From assembly GCA_019400425.1 (NCBI GenBank), contig JAFREE010000145.1, positions 1-60,518 on the forward strand: a stretch of 60,518 nt of DNA. The letters are read 5' to 3'. Of the stretch, positions 15,401 to 24,117 are shown piece by piece. The translations under genes and the position numbers were made by a program. Origin of the DNA: Hymenochaete sp. R1 (taxonomy: Eukaryota > Basidiomycota > Agaricomycetes > Hymenochaetales > Hymenochaetaceae). How positions within the stretch are numbered: the stretch's first letter is position 1; each line of letters begins with the position of its first letter. A model generated the notes under the pieces. The model did no database searches. It was not told where the DNA came from and was given only the letters and a program-made list of their open reading frames with translations.

Positions 15401-16156
15401 CCAATCCTTCGACAACGAAGAATTAATCAATAATTTTATGTCCTCGAGAAACATCAGAACCCGTACCAAAATAAGTCTGCAAAATATAAAAAAGGGTTGC
15501 CATTATTTCGTTCCGGAAAAGTTGGTGGCGGTTCCTCACAATACTCTCCTATAGGAACAATCACGAAGGCATTCACCTTCGGGTTCAATATCTATATCAG
15601 CAGAAGCACTTCCTGGAAGGGATCGAATTAAACTTACCATCATCCGGACTCCTCTGTAGGACACTTCATTGTAATACGTCCCAGAAGATCCTCTACTAGT
15701 ATGTCCTTTTATCCTGTGTCTTTCGTCGAAGGCCGGACGTTGGGCAACGGAATCGTGATAAACTTCCAATAGATGGTTCATAAACTCTTTGTATTTATCG
15801 AATTTGACGAGTTCTCTCCGAGAGACATCATCAACGCTTTTTACGGGACTCCCGGCAACTTCGATGTTCTGATAGTTGCGCCTAGTCAAGCAGGCGATAT
15901 AAGGTGTAACGCAAGTCGTAGATATACTACTAGTCACCTCTTGCCCGTCGTCTACCAGATAGTCTTCTTCCAAGTCGGGGTCTTGTGGGTTTCCCGCGTT
16001 CTCTGGCCGATTGGCCGGTTGTTCAGCAGCATTGTTGTTCACTTCCAAATCGTTAGAGTCACTATCATCTTTGGCGTTTGATTCAGCCGGTGCATAAGGT
16101 CTATGTAGCCACAAGTCATCGTCAGTTGCACGGGGTCTTTTGAGGTTTTTGACCAT
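12456..16156 (-). CDS. DNMT1-like DNA (cytosine-5) methyltransferase with two BAH domains
   Basis: Starts at 16156 (MVKNLKRPRATDDDLWLH) with an acidic N-terminus. Two BAH modules follow: the first runs from VNAFVIVPIGEY through LYFADLFW and TAHLQWMQHASKTPLAETAH, the second near MFYTIPSGIFLGISKEQDDP. All main catalytic motifs are present: I (LRIFDPFAGCGAFVMG), IV (GFPCQPHSSLN, the Cys codon split by an intron at 14057/14000), VI (YCLFENVEGFVRHK), VIII (TPQRRVRFFMY), IX (VRELARAQGFPDDFKF) and X (HRQIGNAVPWPLGEALGREL). It transfers methyl from SAM to cytosine C5 in nuclear DNA, probably maintaining CpG or repeat methylation. Only about 190 residues precede BAH1, so no replication-foci (RFD) domain is evident, unlike classical DNMT1. 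Its start is 14 bp from that of THOC1. At least ten introns. Confidence 0.92.
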
Positions 16157-16170
16157 CAAAGGACAGTAAG
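16157..16170. promoter_or_regulatory. 14-bp divergent start-to-start spacer (methyltransferase / THOC1)
   Basis: The two start codons are head to head with 14 bp between them. Core promoter elements of each gene must therefore lie inside the other's first exon, unless translation of THOC1 begins at the in-frame ATG at 16240 or a start is misassigned. Confidence 0.55.
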
Positions 16171-18739
16171 ATGGATGGAAGGCTAAGAGCTGAATTCAAT
16201 GCGAAAGGCGGACGCGCCTTGCCACCCTTCCTTGACTTCATGTTCCCACTCTCCAAGTATCTGGATACGCTCCTGTCTTCGTTACCACCTCATTCATGCT
16301 CACAGGATGATATAGAACGCCTCGTAGGTGCTGTTGTCGAGGATACAAAAACGATATCGTCTACAGATAACAGGCGAGCTCAATGGGAGCTTCTGCTCCG
16401 AAACGAGGTTCTGTCGCTCGCGCAGTCCGAAGGCGTGTACCCCGATGAACTGGACAGCTCATACTATAATTCAATATGCACCAAGCTGGATATAGTGCTC
16501 GCATTTTCCGAGAAGAATGCAGTGGACTCGACTTTTCTGTTCACCATTCTGCAAGACCTACTGGAAACTCAAACCATTGCATCGTGCTCCCACATTTTTG
16601 CTTGGATCGAGCAACGAACAGACCGGTTAACAAACGGCATGGTATCTGAGAAGGGCAAGGCGCTCATGATATTGCGGACACTCAATGACCTGTTACGAAG
16701 GATATCGAAGACCGGGGACTCGACGGCGTTATGTGGTCGAATCTTGACGTTCCTCAGCGCGGCATTTCCCCTTGGAGAGCGGAGTGGTGTCAATCTCCGT
16801 GGAGACTACGGACCTCAATGGGACGGTGTATCGTATACGAATGATTTGAAGGTCCCGGTCATAAAAATGGAAGTTGACGAGACACAGGTGAAGGACGATT
16901 CGCAAATGGCGGTCGACGGCGAAGGTGGTCAGGACGCCAAAGCGGGAGAACAGGAGAAGACAGCGGGTAAGATTGAGGAAGATAAGAAAGAAAGTGAGTG
17001 GTAATTGACTGGGTTTCCAATATATACTCAAGTATGATACAGATTTCTATAACACTTTCTGGGCTCTCCAGCTTCCGTTTTCCCGACCACCTCATATGGC
17101 GACTCCCAATGCTTTTGAAAACTTGAAGTCTGCTGTGTCGACGATTATGCCCGTCATCAAAGAAGCGACAATTAAAGAACGGGCTATGATGGGAAGCAAA
17201 GCTATGACGGGAAATTTAAAGCGAAAACGAGACACCACACCTGCACCCATTGTAGCAGAAGGCGATTCCAAATATTTCTTCGCAAAATTTCTTACTAACC
17301 CGGACCTTCTGGAGCTCGAGGTTGGTACTTTTCTTCATGTTCGTGCCATGTTTCGAGACTTATCTTCATCGATTAGATTGCAGATACTTCCTTCCGTCGT
17401 CAATTTTTGATTCAGCTACTCATTCTTTTGACGCACCTTCTCCAATTTACGAAGGCGGAGAAAGCGAAATGGTACACCCCACGCAATCGGTCTCTGCAAA
17501 TGGATTTCACATTGGAGCCAGATGATGCGAAATGGGTGCAAGATACTGTCACTAAAGTCTACGACGAGCTCAAGCAAACTTCGCCAAATGGCAGGGCATT
17601 TGCAGAGACTGTCCAGACCATCATTGAGCGCGAAAAAAACTGGGTTAGGCTCTCAGCACGGTGCTTTCAATGAATCTGATCGAACTCATATCATGTGTAG
17701 GTTAGATGGAAAAATGGCATGTGCGAGCCATTCGACAAGCCACCATTAATTCCTCCGATCCAAGAGAGAGCCGCCCCATATCTCAAGAAGATGAGTGAGC
17801 CGCTGGAAGAATACGAGCATAAATTTGGATCGGCAGCCCTGACAGAGATCTGGGCGATGGGCTACAGAGGTCTCGATGACCTCGAAAACTACTTCAAGTA
17901 AGTTCACGAGTTGCATGCATACTGAAAGTATTTTTGAACAATATCCATAGTCCTGGGGATGTCAAGGACTTTGTCGGTGGAATCGAGAAAGAAAATAATC
18001 GTATCAAGCTACGGCGACAACAACTTGAAAAACAAGCTCAAGCGAGGATCCGAGCAGCTGCAGCAACGAAGCCTACCCCAACACCGGAACCAAAGCCCAT
18101 TTCTTTACCTGCACCTGCACCTGTCCCTGTCGCACCCGCCCCTCAACGTGTCGTCCCGCCAGCGCCTGCTGCAAGTCCCCCGCTTCATCCGTCTCTTCCT
18201 GCGAAGCCAGGGACAACACCGGTGGTATCTCCTATTGCTCAACCTTTGTTAGCTCCCACACCCCAGCAGACCCCAACTCCATTAACACCTGCACTCCCGG
18301 TAAACTTAGAAGCTAAAGATCCTGTGATCATGAAGGCGGAAGAAGTAAGTCCAGATAGTCTATACTAATTCGTACGTGAGGTTTTGACAGACATCGCCAG
18401 AATAAACAGCGTCTGTCGTGGCTCGCACTCCGCCTTGCTCGCGACGAGTATCTCCATCATTTCGGCAAGATCGGAAATGGGGACGTGATCGCGTTGGCTC
18501 AAGAAATCGAAAAAGAAAAGGAGCGTGTTTCCAGGGGAGATTTAGTTGCCACAAGCGCAGAAGTACCGCCAAACAGGTCAAATGCATTGTCTACGGATCT
18601 AGGCGCCTCACAGTCTGCCATATCGTCCGAAACCACTGAGGTGGAAAAGGAAAAAAGTCTGGAACCGAAGAATGCCGACGCCACCATCGACAAAACAACT
18701 GCTACGACCGAGAGTAACTCAATAAAAGTTGACTTGTGA
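16171..18739 (+). CDS. THOC1: THO complex subunit 1 (THOC1/Hpr1)
   Basis: Six exons join in frame: 16171-16993, 17043-17320, 17377-17643, 17701-17897, 17951-18344 and 18401-18739, giving 765 residues. Signatures are LCGRILTFLSAAFPLGERSG, NFYNTFWALQLPFSRPP, LLELEIADTSFRRQFLIQLL, IEREKNWVRWKNGMCEPF, LTEIWAMGYRGLDDLENYF, and a C-terminal NKQRLSWLALRLARDEYLHH plus FGKIGNGDVIALAQEIE. This is the THOC1 helical fold followed by a death-domain-like tail. A Pro/Ala-rich linker lies at about 18050-18300. THO couples transcription elongation to mRNP packaging and export. In-frame ATGs at 16171 and 16240 (MFPLSKYLDTLL) are both possible; 16240 fits the usual short N-terminus and would relax the crowding with the methyltransferase gene. 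Confidence 0.93.
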
Positions 18740-19116
18740 AAGGTTGTAGAGGCCTTCGGAACTCTCACGTCTTTTGTATGGTCGACGTCAAACAATCACG
18801 TCTAGGCCCGCGCTACCTATACACTACTACTTCATTTCGCATAGCCCGTATAAATGCATAACGCCGAGTCAATGATTACTTGTATCATTCGAAGAATGAC
18901 CAGTAGCCTTCCGCAAGATTGGCGCGAAATTTCGGAAATCGAACGCAAGCAAGTTAAGGTGTGAATAACTTCAATTCTGTGTCTTTTTATCTGCCAAGCT
19001 TCGATGACCTTCTCCAGATGGATGTTGTCATCAGGCACTTGAAATACTTTGTGAGATATTTTGACCCCAATTTCTCGTTCAAAACGCTAAGCATAACTCT
19101 CAGCCCTCGTACTACT

Positions 19117-19563
19117 TCAGGCTGTCAAATCAACAGAACGAGAATAGCTCAATCCCGCCTTAATTATAGCGCTCCAAAAAGTCAAAGGATCACGCGACCC
19201 TTTTCCAATGCCGATTCGTGATAGTTTGATCATATTTGGCCTGACTGGCGGGACTTGAGAATCATTGTCTTTCACAAGGTGACTAAACAGAGTGCTTGTA
19301 AGTGCGAAAGGCTTTAGGTTATTATCATCTGATCGTTGCTGCGGAGTTCCCACCGTAGAATGTCCGAAAGGGCACCGGACAAAATACGTGAGGAATGTAC
19401 CCATAGCGCTGGTTGATCCGTCAAGTCTTTGCAGTGTATTCGAATCTTCCAGTAGAGAGCCAGCCCTAGGGAGACTTTGAGGTTACTCTTAAAACCTAGT
19501 CAAGGCCATTTCATCGTATACTTACTTTCTTGCGGTGTCTAGAGCATCGTACAACATGGACAT
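19117..19563 (-). CDS. Possible hypothetical protein, at least two exons (uncertain)
   Basis: On the minus strand, ATG at 19563 opens MSMLYDALDTARK, then a clean GTAAGT...TAG intron of about 70 bp, then an in-frame exon AGSLLEDSNTLQRLDGSTSA followed by MGTFLTYFVRCPFGHS. It stays open to 19117. The splice sites and the merging of frames suggest a real gene, but I recognise no family and the 3' end may continue through further introns down to about 18830. It could also be chance. Confidence 0.3.
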
Positions 19564-20063
19564 TAGGACATGCAGGATATCTTAATGGAACATTTAACCG
19601 TGAAGAAAAAACCTAGATTGAAAGCACCCCTCCGATGCTCACCTCATACCCACTCCTCCCGCCCCCCACTTTGCCAAGTCTCTGCGCTTGTCATCTTGAG
19701 GAGCGCTTTTCCCTAGCTCATCTAATCAATGCGCTTGGAAGTACCAAAATAGGCCAATGGGAAGCTTGTGACGACTCGTCTAATTTTAGATGAGTCACCA
19801 AACTCCCAGGCGCGGTGTATGAGGTGATTTCGGGTACTTTTGTCGCGGTGCTAAGCCTCACCGTCTTCTCTTATTTTTCTCGCGCGCCTTTGTATGTGTT
19901 TCCTTGGTCTCGAGCGTGGCGTTCACAGCGCCCGACGATGCCAAGATGAAGCGCGGACCACCGACGTCCCTTCAGGCGCTACACACCCCACGGCGTGGGC
20001 ATGTTTGCGTTGCAGGATGGCTAGTACTCGACAGACTCGGTGGGAATCATACCGGACGATGGG

Positions 20064-20070
20064 TATAAAG
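20064..20070 (+). promoter_or_regulatory. TATA box of the repeat-precursor gene
   Basis: TATAAAG lies 108 bp upstream of the ATG at 20172, similar spacing to the enolase TATA box. Confidence 0.6.
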
Positions 20071-20171
20071 GAAGAATGGAAAACGGTACAATATCTGCAG
20101 TTTCGAACACCTCGGAGCAACATAACCTCGTATCAGCATAATCTTCGTCCTCGCTTCTATACTCATTCACG

Positions 20172-21376
20172 ATGTTGTTTAAGAAGAACTTTGTCCTCTT
20201 CGTCCTCGCGGCGGTCATGGCCACTGCTGCAGCCAAGCCGGTAAGTCAAAAATTCACCTGCCCGTTTCGTTCATAACTTATGCTTTCTACAGATTCCAGG
20301 AGTAGCGCTTAGCAATACAGCGGTCAAAGTCGCTACCCCAGAAACCCTCGTTCGAGGCCGTAGCCCCGTCAGGGTTTTTGAGAGGGAGCCTAAGCACGGT
20401 GATTCAGGGTCCCGCGATCGCTTTGCAAAAAGACGTCACGGAGACTCCGGCGAGCGTCTAGCTGCCCGCCGCCACGGTGATTCTGGCGAACGCGGTCGCA
20501 GCAATGACCGTCTTGCGAAGTAAGTAGATCAAGCTTTGCGTAAAGTGAACACAAAGCTTATTTCTTTCCTTTCCTTTCTTTACCACAGACGCCGTCATGG
20601 TGATTCTGGGGAGCGCGGACGCAGCAATGAACGCCTCGCCGCTCGACGCCACGGCGACTCGGGTGAGAGAGGTCGGAGCCAGGACAGGTTTACGAAGAGA
20701 CGTCATGGAGACTCCGGCGAGCGAGGTAATAGTCATGATCGCCTTGCTGCTCGCCGTCACGGCGATTCGGGAGAGCGAGGCCGCAGTCAAGACAGACTCG
20801 CAAAGAGACGTCATGGAGACTCTGGCGAGCGTGGCCGTAGCCACGACCGCCTTGCTGCTCGCCGTCACGGTGACTCTGGTGAACGTGGTAGGAGCAACGA
20901 CCGCCTTGCAAGGTAAATGATATTTTAAATGCAATCGGTACTTGTGATAATCGTTTCCCTTCACCTTCACAAGGCGCCGACATGGAGATTCTGGCGAGCG
21001 AGGCAGGAGCAATGAACGTCTCGCTGCCCGCCGTCACGGCGATTCAGGTGAACGAGGCCGAAGCAACGATCGTTTGGCCAAGAGGCGCCACGGAGACTCT
21101 GGTGAGCGTGGTCGTAGCCACGAGCGTCTTGCAGCTCGCCGCCACGGTGACTCCGGCTCTCGCGACCGACTTGCGCGCCGCCGTCACGGAGATTCAGGAG
21201 AAAGGGGCCGCAGCCATGACCGTCTGACCAAGAGGCGTCACGGAGACTCGGGCGAGAGAGGTCGGAGCCAGGATCGTCTCGCGAAACGCCGCCACGGAGA
21301 CTCGGGAGAACGTGGCAGGAGCAATGACCGCCTTGCTCGTCGTCGCCACGGATCGGGCTCTCGAAGCCGTGCATGA
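20172..21376 (+). CDS. Secreted Kex2-processed tandem-repeat precursor (KEP-like), HGDSG repeats
   Basis: Four exons (20172-20240, 20293-20519, 20589-20912, 20974-21376) join in frame to 340 residues. Residues 1-21 are a signal peptide (MLFKKNFVLFVLAAVMATAA). After a spacer of about 30 residues the rest is about 17 tandem units, consensus RHGDSGERGRSNDRLAKR. Sixteen units keep HGDSG; the last is degenerate (RHGSGSRSRA). Units end in LAKR, LAAR, TKR or LARR and the next starts with R, so every junction has a KR or RR dibasic Kex2 site; 36-residue dimers alternate AAR and KR endings. Varied residues are mainly N/H/Q at position 12 and D/E at 13. Two short units lack the GRS segment, and unit 2 is also short. 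Family knowledge: such precursors (KEPs) yield secreted peptides such as alpha-type pheromones, repellents or RiPPs. The product and role here are unknown. No tailoring enzyme is adjacent. Confidence 0.85.
20383..21373 (+). repeat. 54-nt (18-codon) tandem repeat array with 108-nt higher-order period
   Basis: About 17 in-frame copies coding for the HGDSG unit, interrupted by two introns (20520-20588 and 20913-20973). Copies differ at many synonymous positions (for example CGT, CGC, CGA and AGG for the same Arg) while the peptide is nearly constant, so the array is not a very recent expansion and looks selected at the protein level. Confidence 0.9.
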
Positions 21377-21943
21377 GTGAGCACGAGGGACGCTGACTCC
21401 GGCAACGGTAAAAGAAGGAACAGGAGTTTCGTTCGAAAAGCGGGCCGTTGAATTTTTGACCGGGAAATTGATAACCTGTCCTGTATCTTGTTTTCTGGTT
21501 TGTGTTTGTGGGAACTTGTACTTGTAGTTTTGAACTCCTATGGACCAAGTGTTACTATTACGATGTACTTCCGAATCGTACCGAGTGACTCAATGGAATG
21601 ATATAATGACCCCTATGCTATGCTATAGAGTACGGACGTTGAATATCGCTGGACATGTGTCGGTGTGAATAAACACGACCTTTTCTCGGATGCCGGACCA
21701 TAATGATTATGAGCATGTTCAGACGAAAGCAGTTGTTTGCCCAATTTAGAAAGGTGCGATCAATGGAAAGGGAAAGGAGGAAGGCGGTCCGCTTGGGACG
21801 GGGACGGGGCAGATCGACATCAACATCTCGAAAAGTGGAAGAGGCGGAATCCCAGTTTCGCATAAAGATTCGATCTTCGTCCTTCCTTGACTCTTCCGGC
21901 GCCCCTCTTGATTGACGACAGACAATACACACACTCTATTGAC
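21377..21943. other. Intergenic: repeat-protein 3' region and epimerase promoter
   Basis: No gene, RNA or repeat supported. Confidence 0.4.
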
Positions 21944-23743
21944 AATGTCTTCGCAACCTCTGAAGGTGTGTGACATGGAGCTTCGACATTCTTAGTCTGG
22001 TTGCGCATTCATTCATATCTTTATTTCAGCGAGTCATTGTCACCGGCGGTGCAGGCTACATCGGTGAGTTCTGTCTCGTTGATATCTTTCGAATCCGTCG
22101 AAATTGACATCTTGCGCCCCCAGGTTCCCATATTGTATACAAGCTCATCCAGACTCACCGCTTCAAAGTCATCTCCATCGATAACCTCCACAACGCTTAC
22201 GAAACCTCCCTCCAACGCGTGTCCAAACTCTCAAAGGAAGAGCTCGCGCCTGATGCCTCAGACGAATGGATTGAATCCACGTTTATCGAATCGCATACCT
22301 GCGACCTTACGAACTCACACGCCGTACGAAGTGTATTCCAGAAATACGGGAAAGGCGGGATCTGGGGTGTCATCCATGTCGCTGTGCGTCTTGGTGGAAT
22401 TCGGAGGTCATTTTCATGAAATTCATGCTGAATGTCCACTCAGGCATACAAGGCTGTCGGAGAGTCGACGGTCATTCCCCTCACATACTATGCCAACAAT
22501 GTCTCAGCGACCGTCTCGCTCTTGCAAATCATGGACGAGTTCGACTGCCCTCGGATGGTCTACTCCTCATCTGCAACGGTGTACGGCACGCCCCCAGAGA
22601 TCCCTATCCCCGAGTCTACGCGTTTGAAGGCTGACAGTCCCTACGGAAAGACGAAGGTGATGTGTGAGACGGTGTTGGAGGACTTGTGCTCAGGTAAATA
22701 AAATGCGTCCTCATATCTGCGGTTTCTTTTGTCTCAGACTAACTCAGCGCCTGTCTTTAGCATATCCTGATCGATGGCGCTCCATCTCTCTCCGGTACTT
22801 TAAGTAAGTTCTACCATCATAAATAAAGCCATCACCTACTGACATGACTGGGCTCTCAGCCCCGCTGGCGCTCATCCCTCCGGTCGGTTCGGTGAAGAAC
22901 CCAGAGGCAGACCCGGAAACCTGCTCCCACTCCTCGCACACATGGCCATCGGGCGCGTCCAAGAAAGCACCCTAAAAGTCTTCGGCAATGATTATCCCAC
23001 CCAGTAGGTCTCCGTATCACTACATCATTATCTCGTAACGCTTCGTACCCTGCTGCGGATTTGCGCATATACCCACCATGCAAATATCCAAATCCAAATC
23101 TTTTGCTCGGAACAGCCCAACACTCACGCGAATTTTCTACTTTATTCTTCCCTTTGTATCTTAGCGACGGAACCTGCGTACGCGACTACCTGCACGTCCT
23201 CGATCTCGCCGCAGGCCACCTTTTAGCGCTCGATGCGTTGGACGACGCGTCCGGATTCAAGAGCTGGACATCCGACTCGGGGAAGTTCAAGGCGTATAAC
23301 CTCGGAAAGGGTAATGGTCTGAGCGTATTAGATATCTTGTCTGCGATGCGTAAGGCGACGGGTTTCGATTACAAGTACGAGATCATCAGTCGTCGGTACG
23401 TCCCCCTTCTTTCTTTCTTTCATACCCTCGACGACTTAGATAGTTAATCTTGCTTGTTGTATTATTTTTCCGGTTTTGCAGAAAGGGCGACGTCCCGTAC
23501 CTCATTGCTGAACCAAGTCTTGCACAGAAAGAGCTTGGCTTCAGCGCCCCGCAAGACCTCGAGACGATGTGCCGCGATCTTTGGAACTGGCAAACTCGGA
23601 ACCCGCAGGGCTACGATGGACCATTCATCGAGGGTGATCTTACACAAGCGACAAATAAGGCAAAGGAGATTATTGCGAAGGAAGTCGTCGCGGTTGAAGG
23701 GAAAGTGGGTGGGTTAAACGGGCATGCGGCGAAGACTGCGTGA
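21944..23743 (+). CDS. UDP-glucose 4-epimerase
   Basis: Starts MSSQPLK (21944-21964), then [12 protein letters not shown] across an intron to [20 protein letters not shown], the GGxGYIG NAD-binding Rossmann motif. The catalytic region is present: [20 protein letters not shown], then [11 protein letters not shown] with the YxxxK pair, and [20 protein letters not shown]. Later blocks are [55 protein letters not shown] and [20 protein letters not shown]. It interconverts UDP-glucose and UDP-galactose (Leloir pathway and nucleotide sugar supply for glycans). About 400 residues, so it is the stand-alone epimerase; the mutarotase half of yeast Gal10 is absent. About eight exons, ending with an Ala/Lys-rich tail (NGHAAKTA). 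Confidence 0.95.
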
Positions 23744-24117
23744 GGGGGGCAGTTTTGGGTAGGTAGTGAATGTTGTGGCTGAGAAAATAATGTGGAAGTA
23801 GGACATCGCATGCATGCGGTCCGCAATGGATCCCATTTTGATTAGATAGGTTTTGTATTTGTTTTCGTTCAATCATATTCCTAATGTTTGTGTTATAATG
23901 TGTGAAGTGCTCAAATGCTCTATCCACTAAGTGCATGAAATTGATCTCAACATATCATCGGATAGTCAAGAATGGATTGTTCGAACAAAAGAAATGTCTT
24001 CTATGATACACAGTTGATTTACACATGTTGTCCTCTACAATACATCGTTCCGATATCTGGAATTCTGATATCATACTCACCTCTCTTTCTTCCTCAATCA
24101 ACTTCCAAATCTCAGCC
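23744..24117. other. Convergent 3' region
   Basis: Lies between the epimerase (+) and carboxylase (-) stop codons. UTR-like, nothing else seen. Confidence 0.5.

Larger units (their letters stand above)
18740..20171. other. Intergenic, with one possible spliced minus-strand ORF and the repeat-protein promoter
   Basis: The left part is the THOC1 3' region. A possible hypothetical gene on the minus strand is described separately. The right end (about 19900-20171) is the promoter of the repeat-protein gene. Confidence 0.4.

Noticed and set aside
20383..21373. Periodic 54-nt repeats resembling a CRISPR array
   Set aside because: The repeats are contiguous codons with no unique spacers, in a eukaryotic intron-bearing gene.
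20458..21548. Long minus-strand open frames with repetitive translations opposite the HGDSG array
   Set aside because: They are shadows of the GC-rich sense repeats. They have no signal peptide or family features, cross the sense introns, and the sense strand has signal peptide, splice sites and TATA box.
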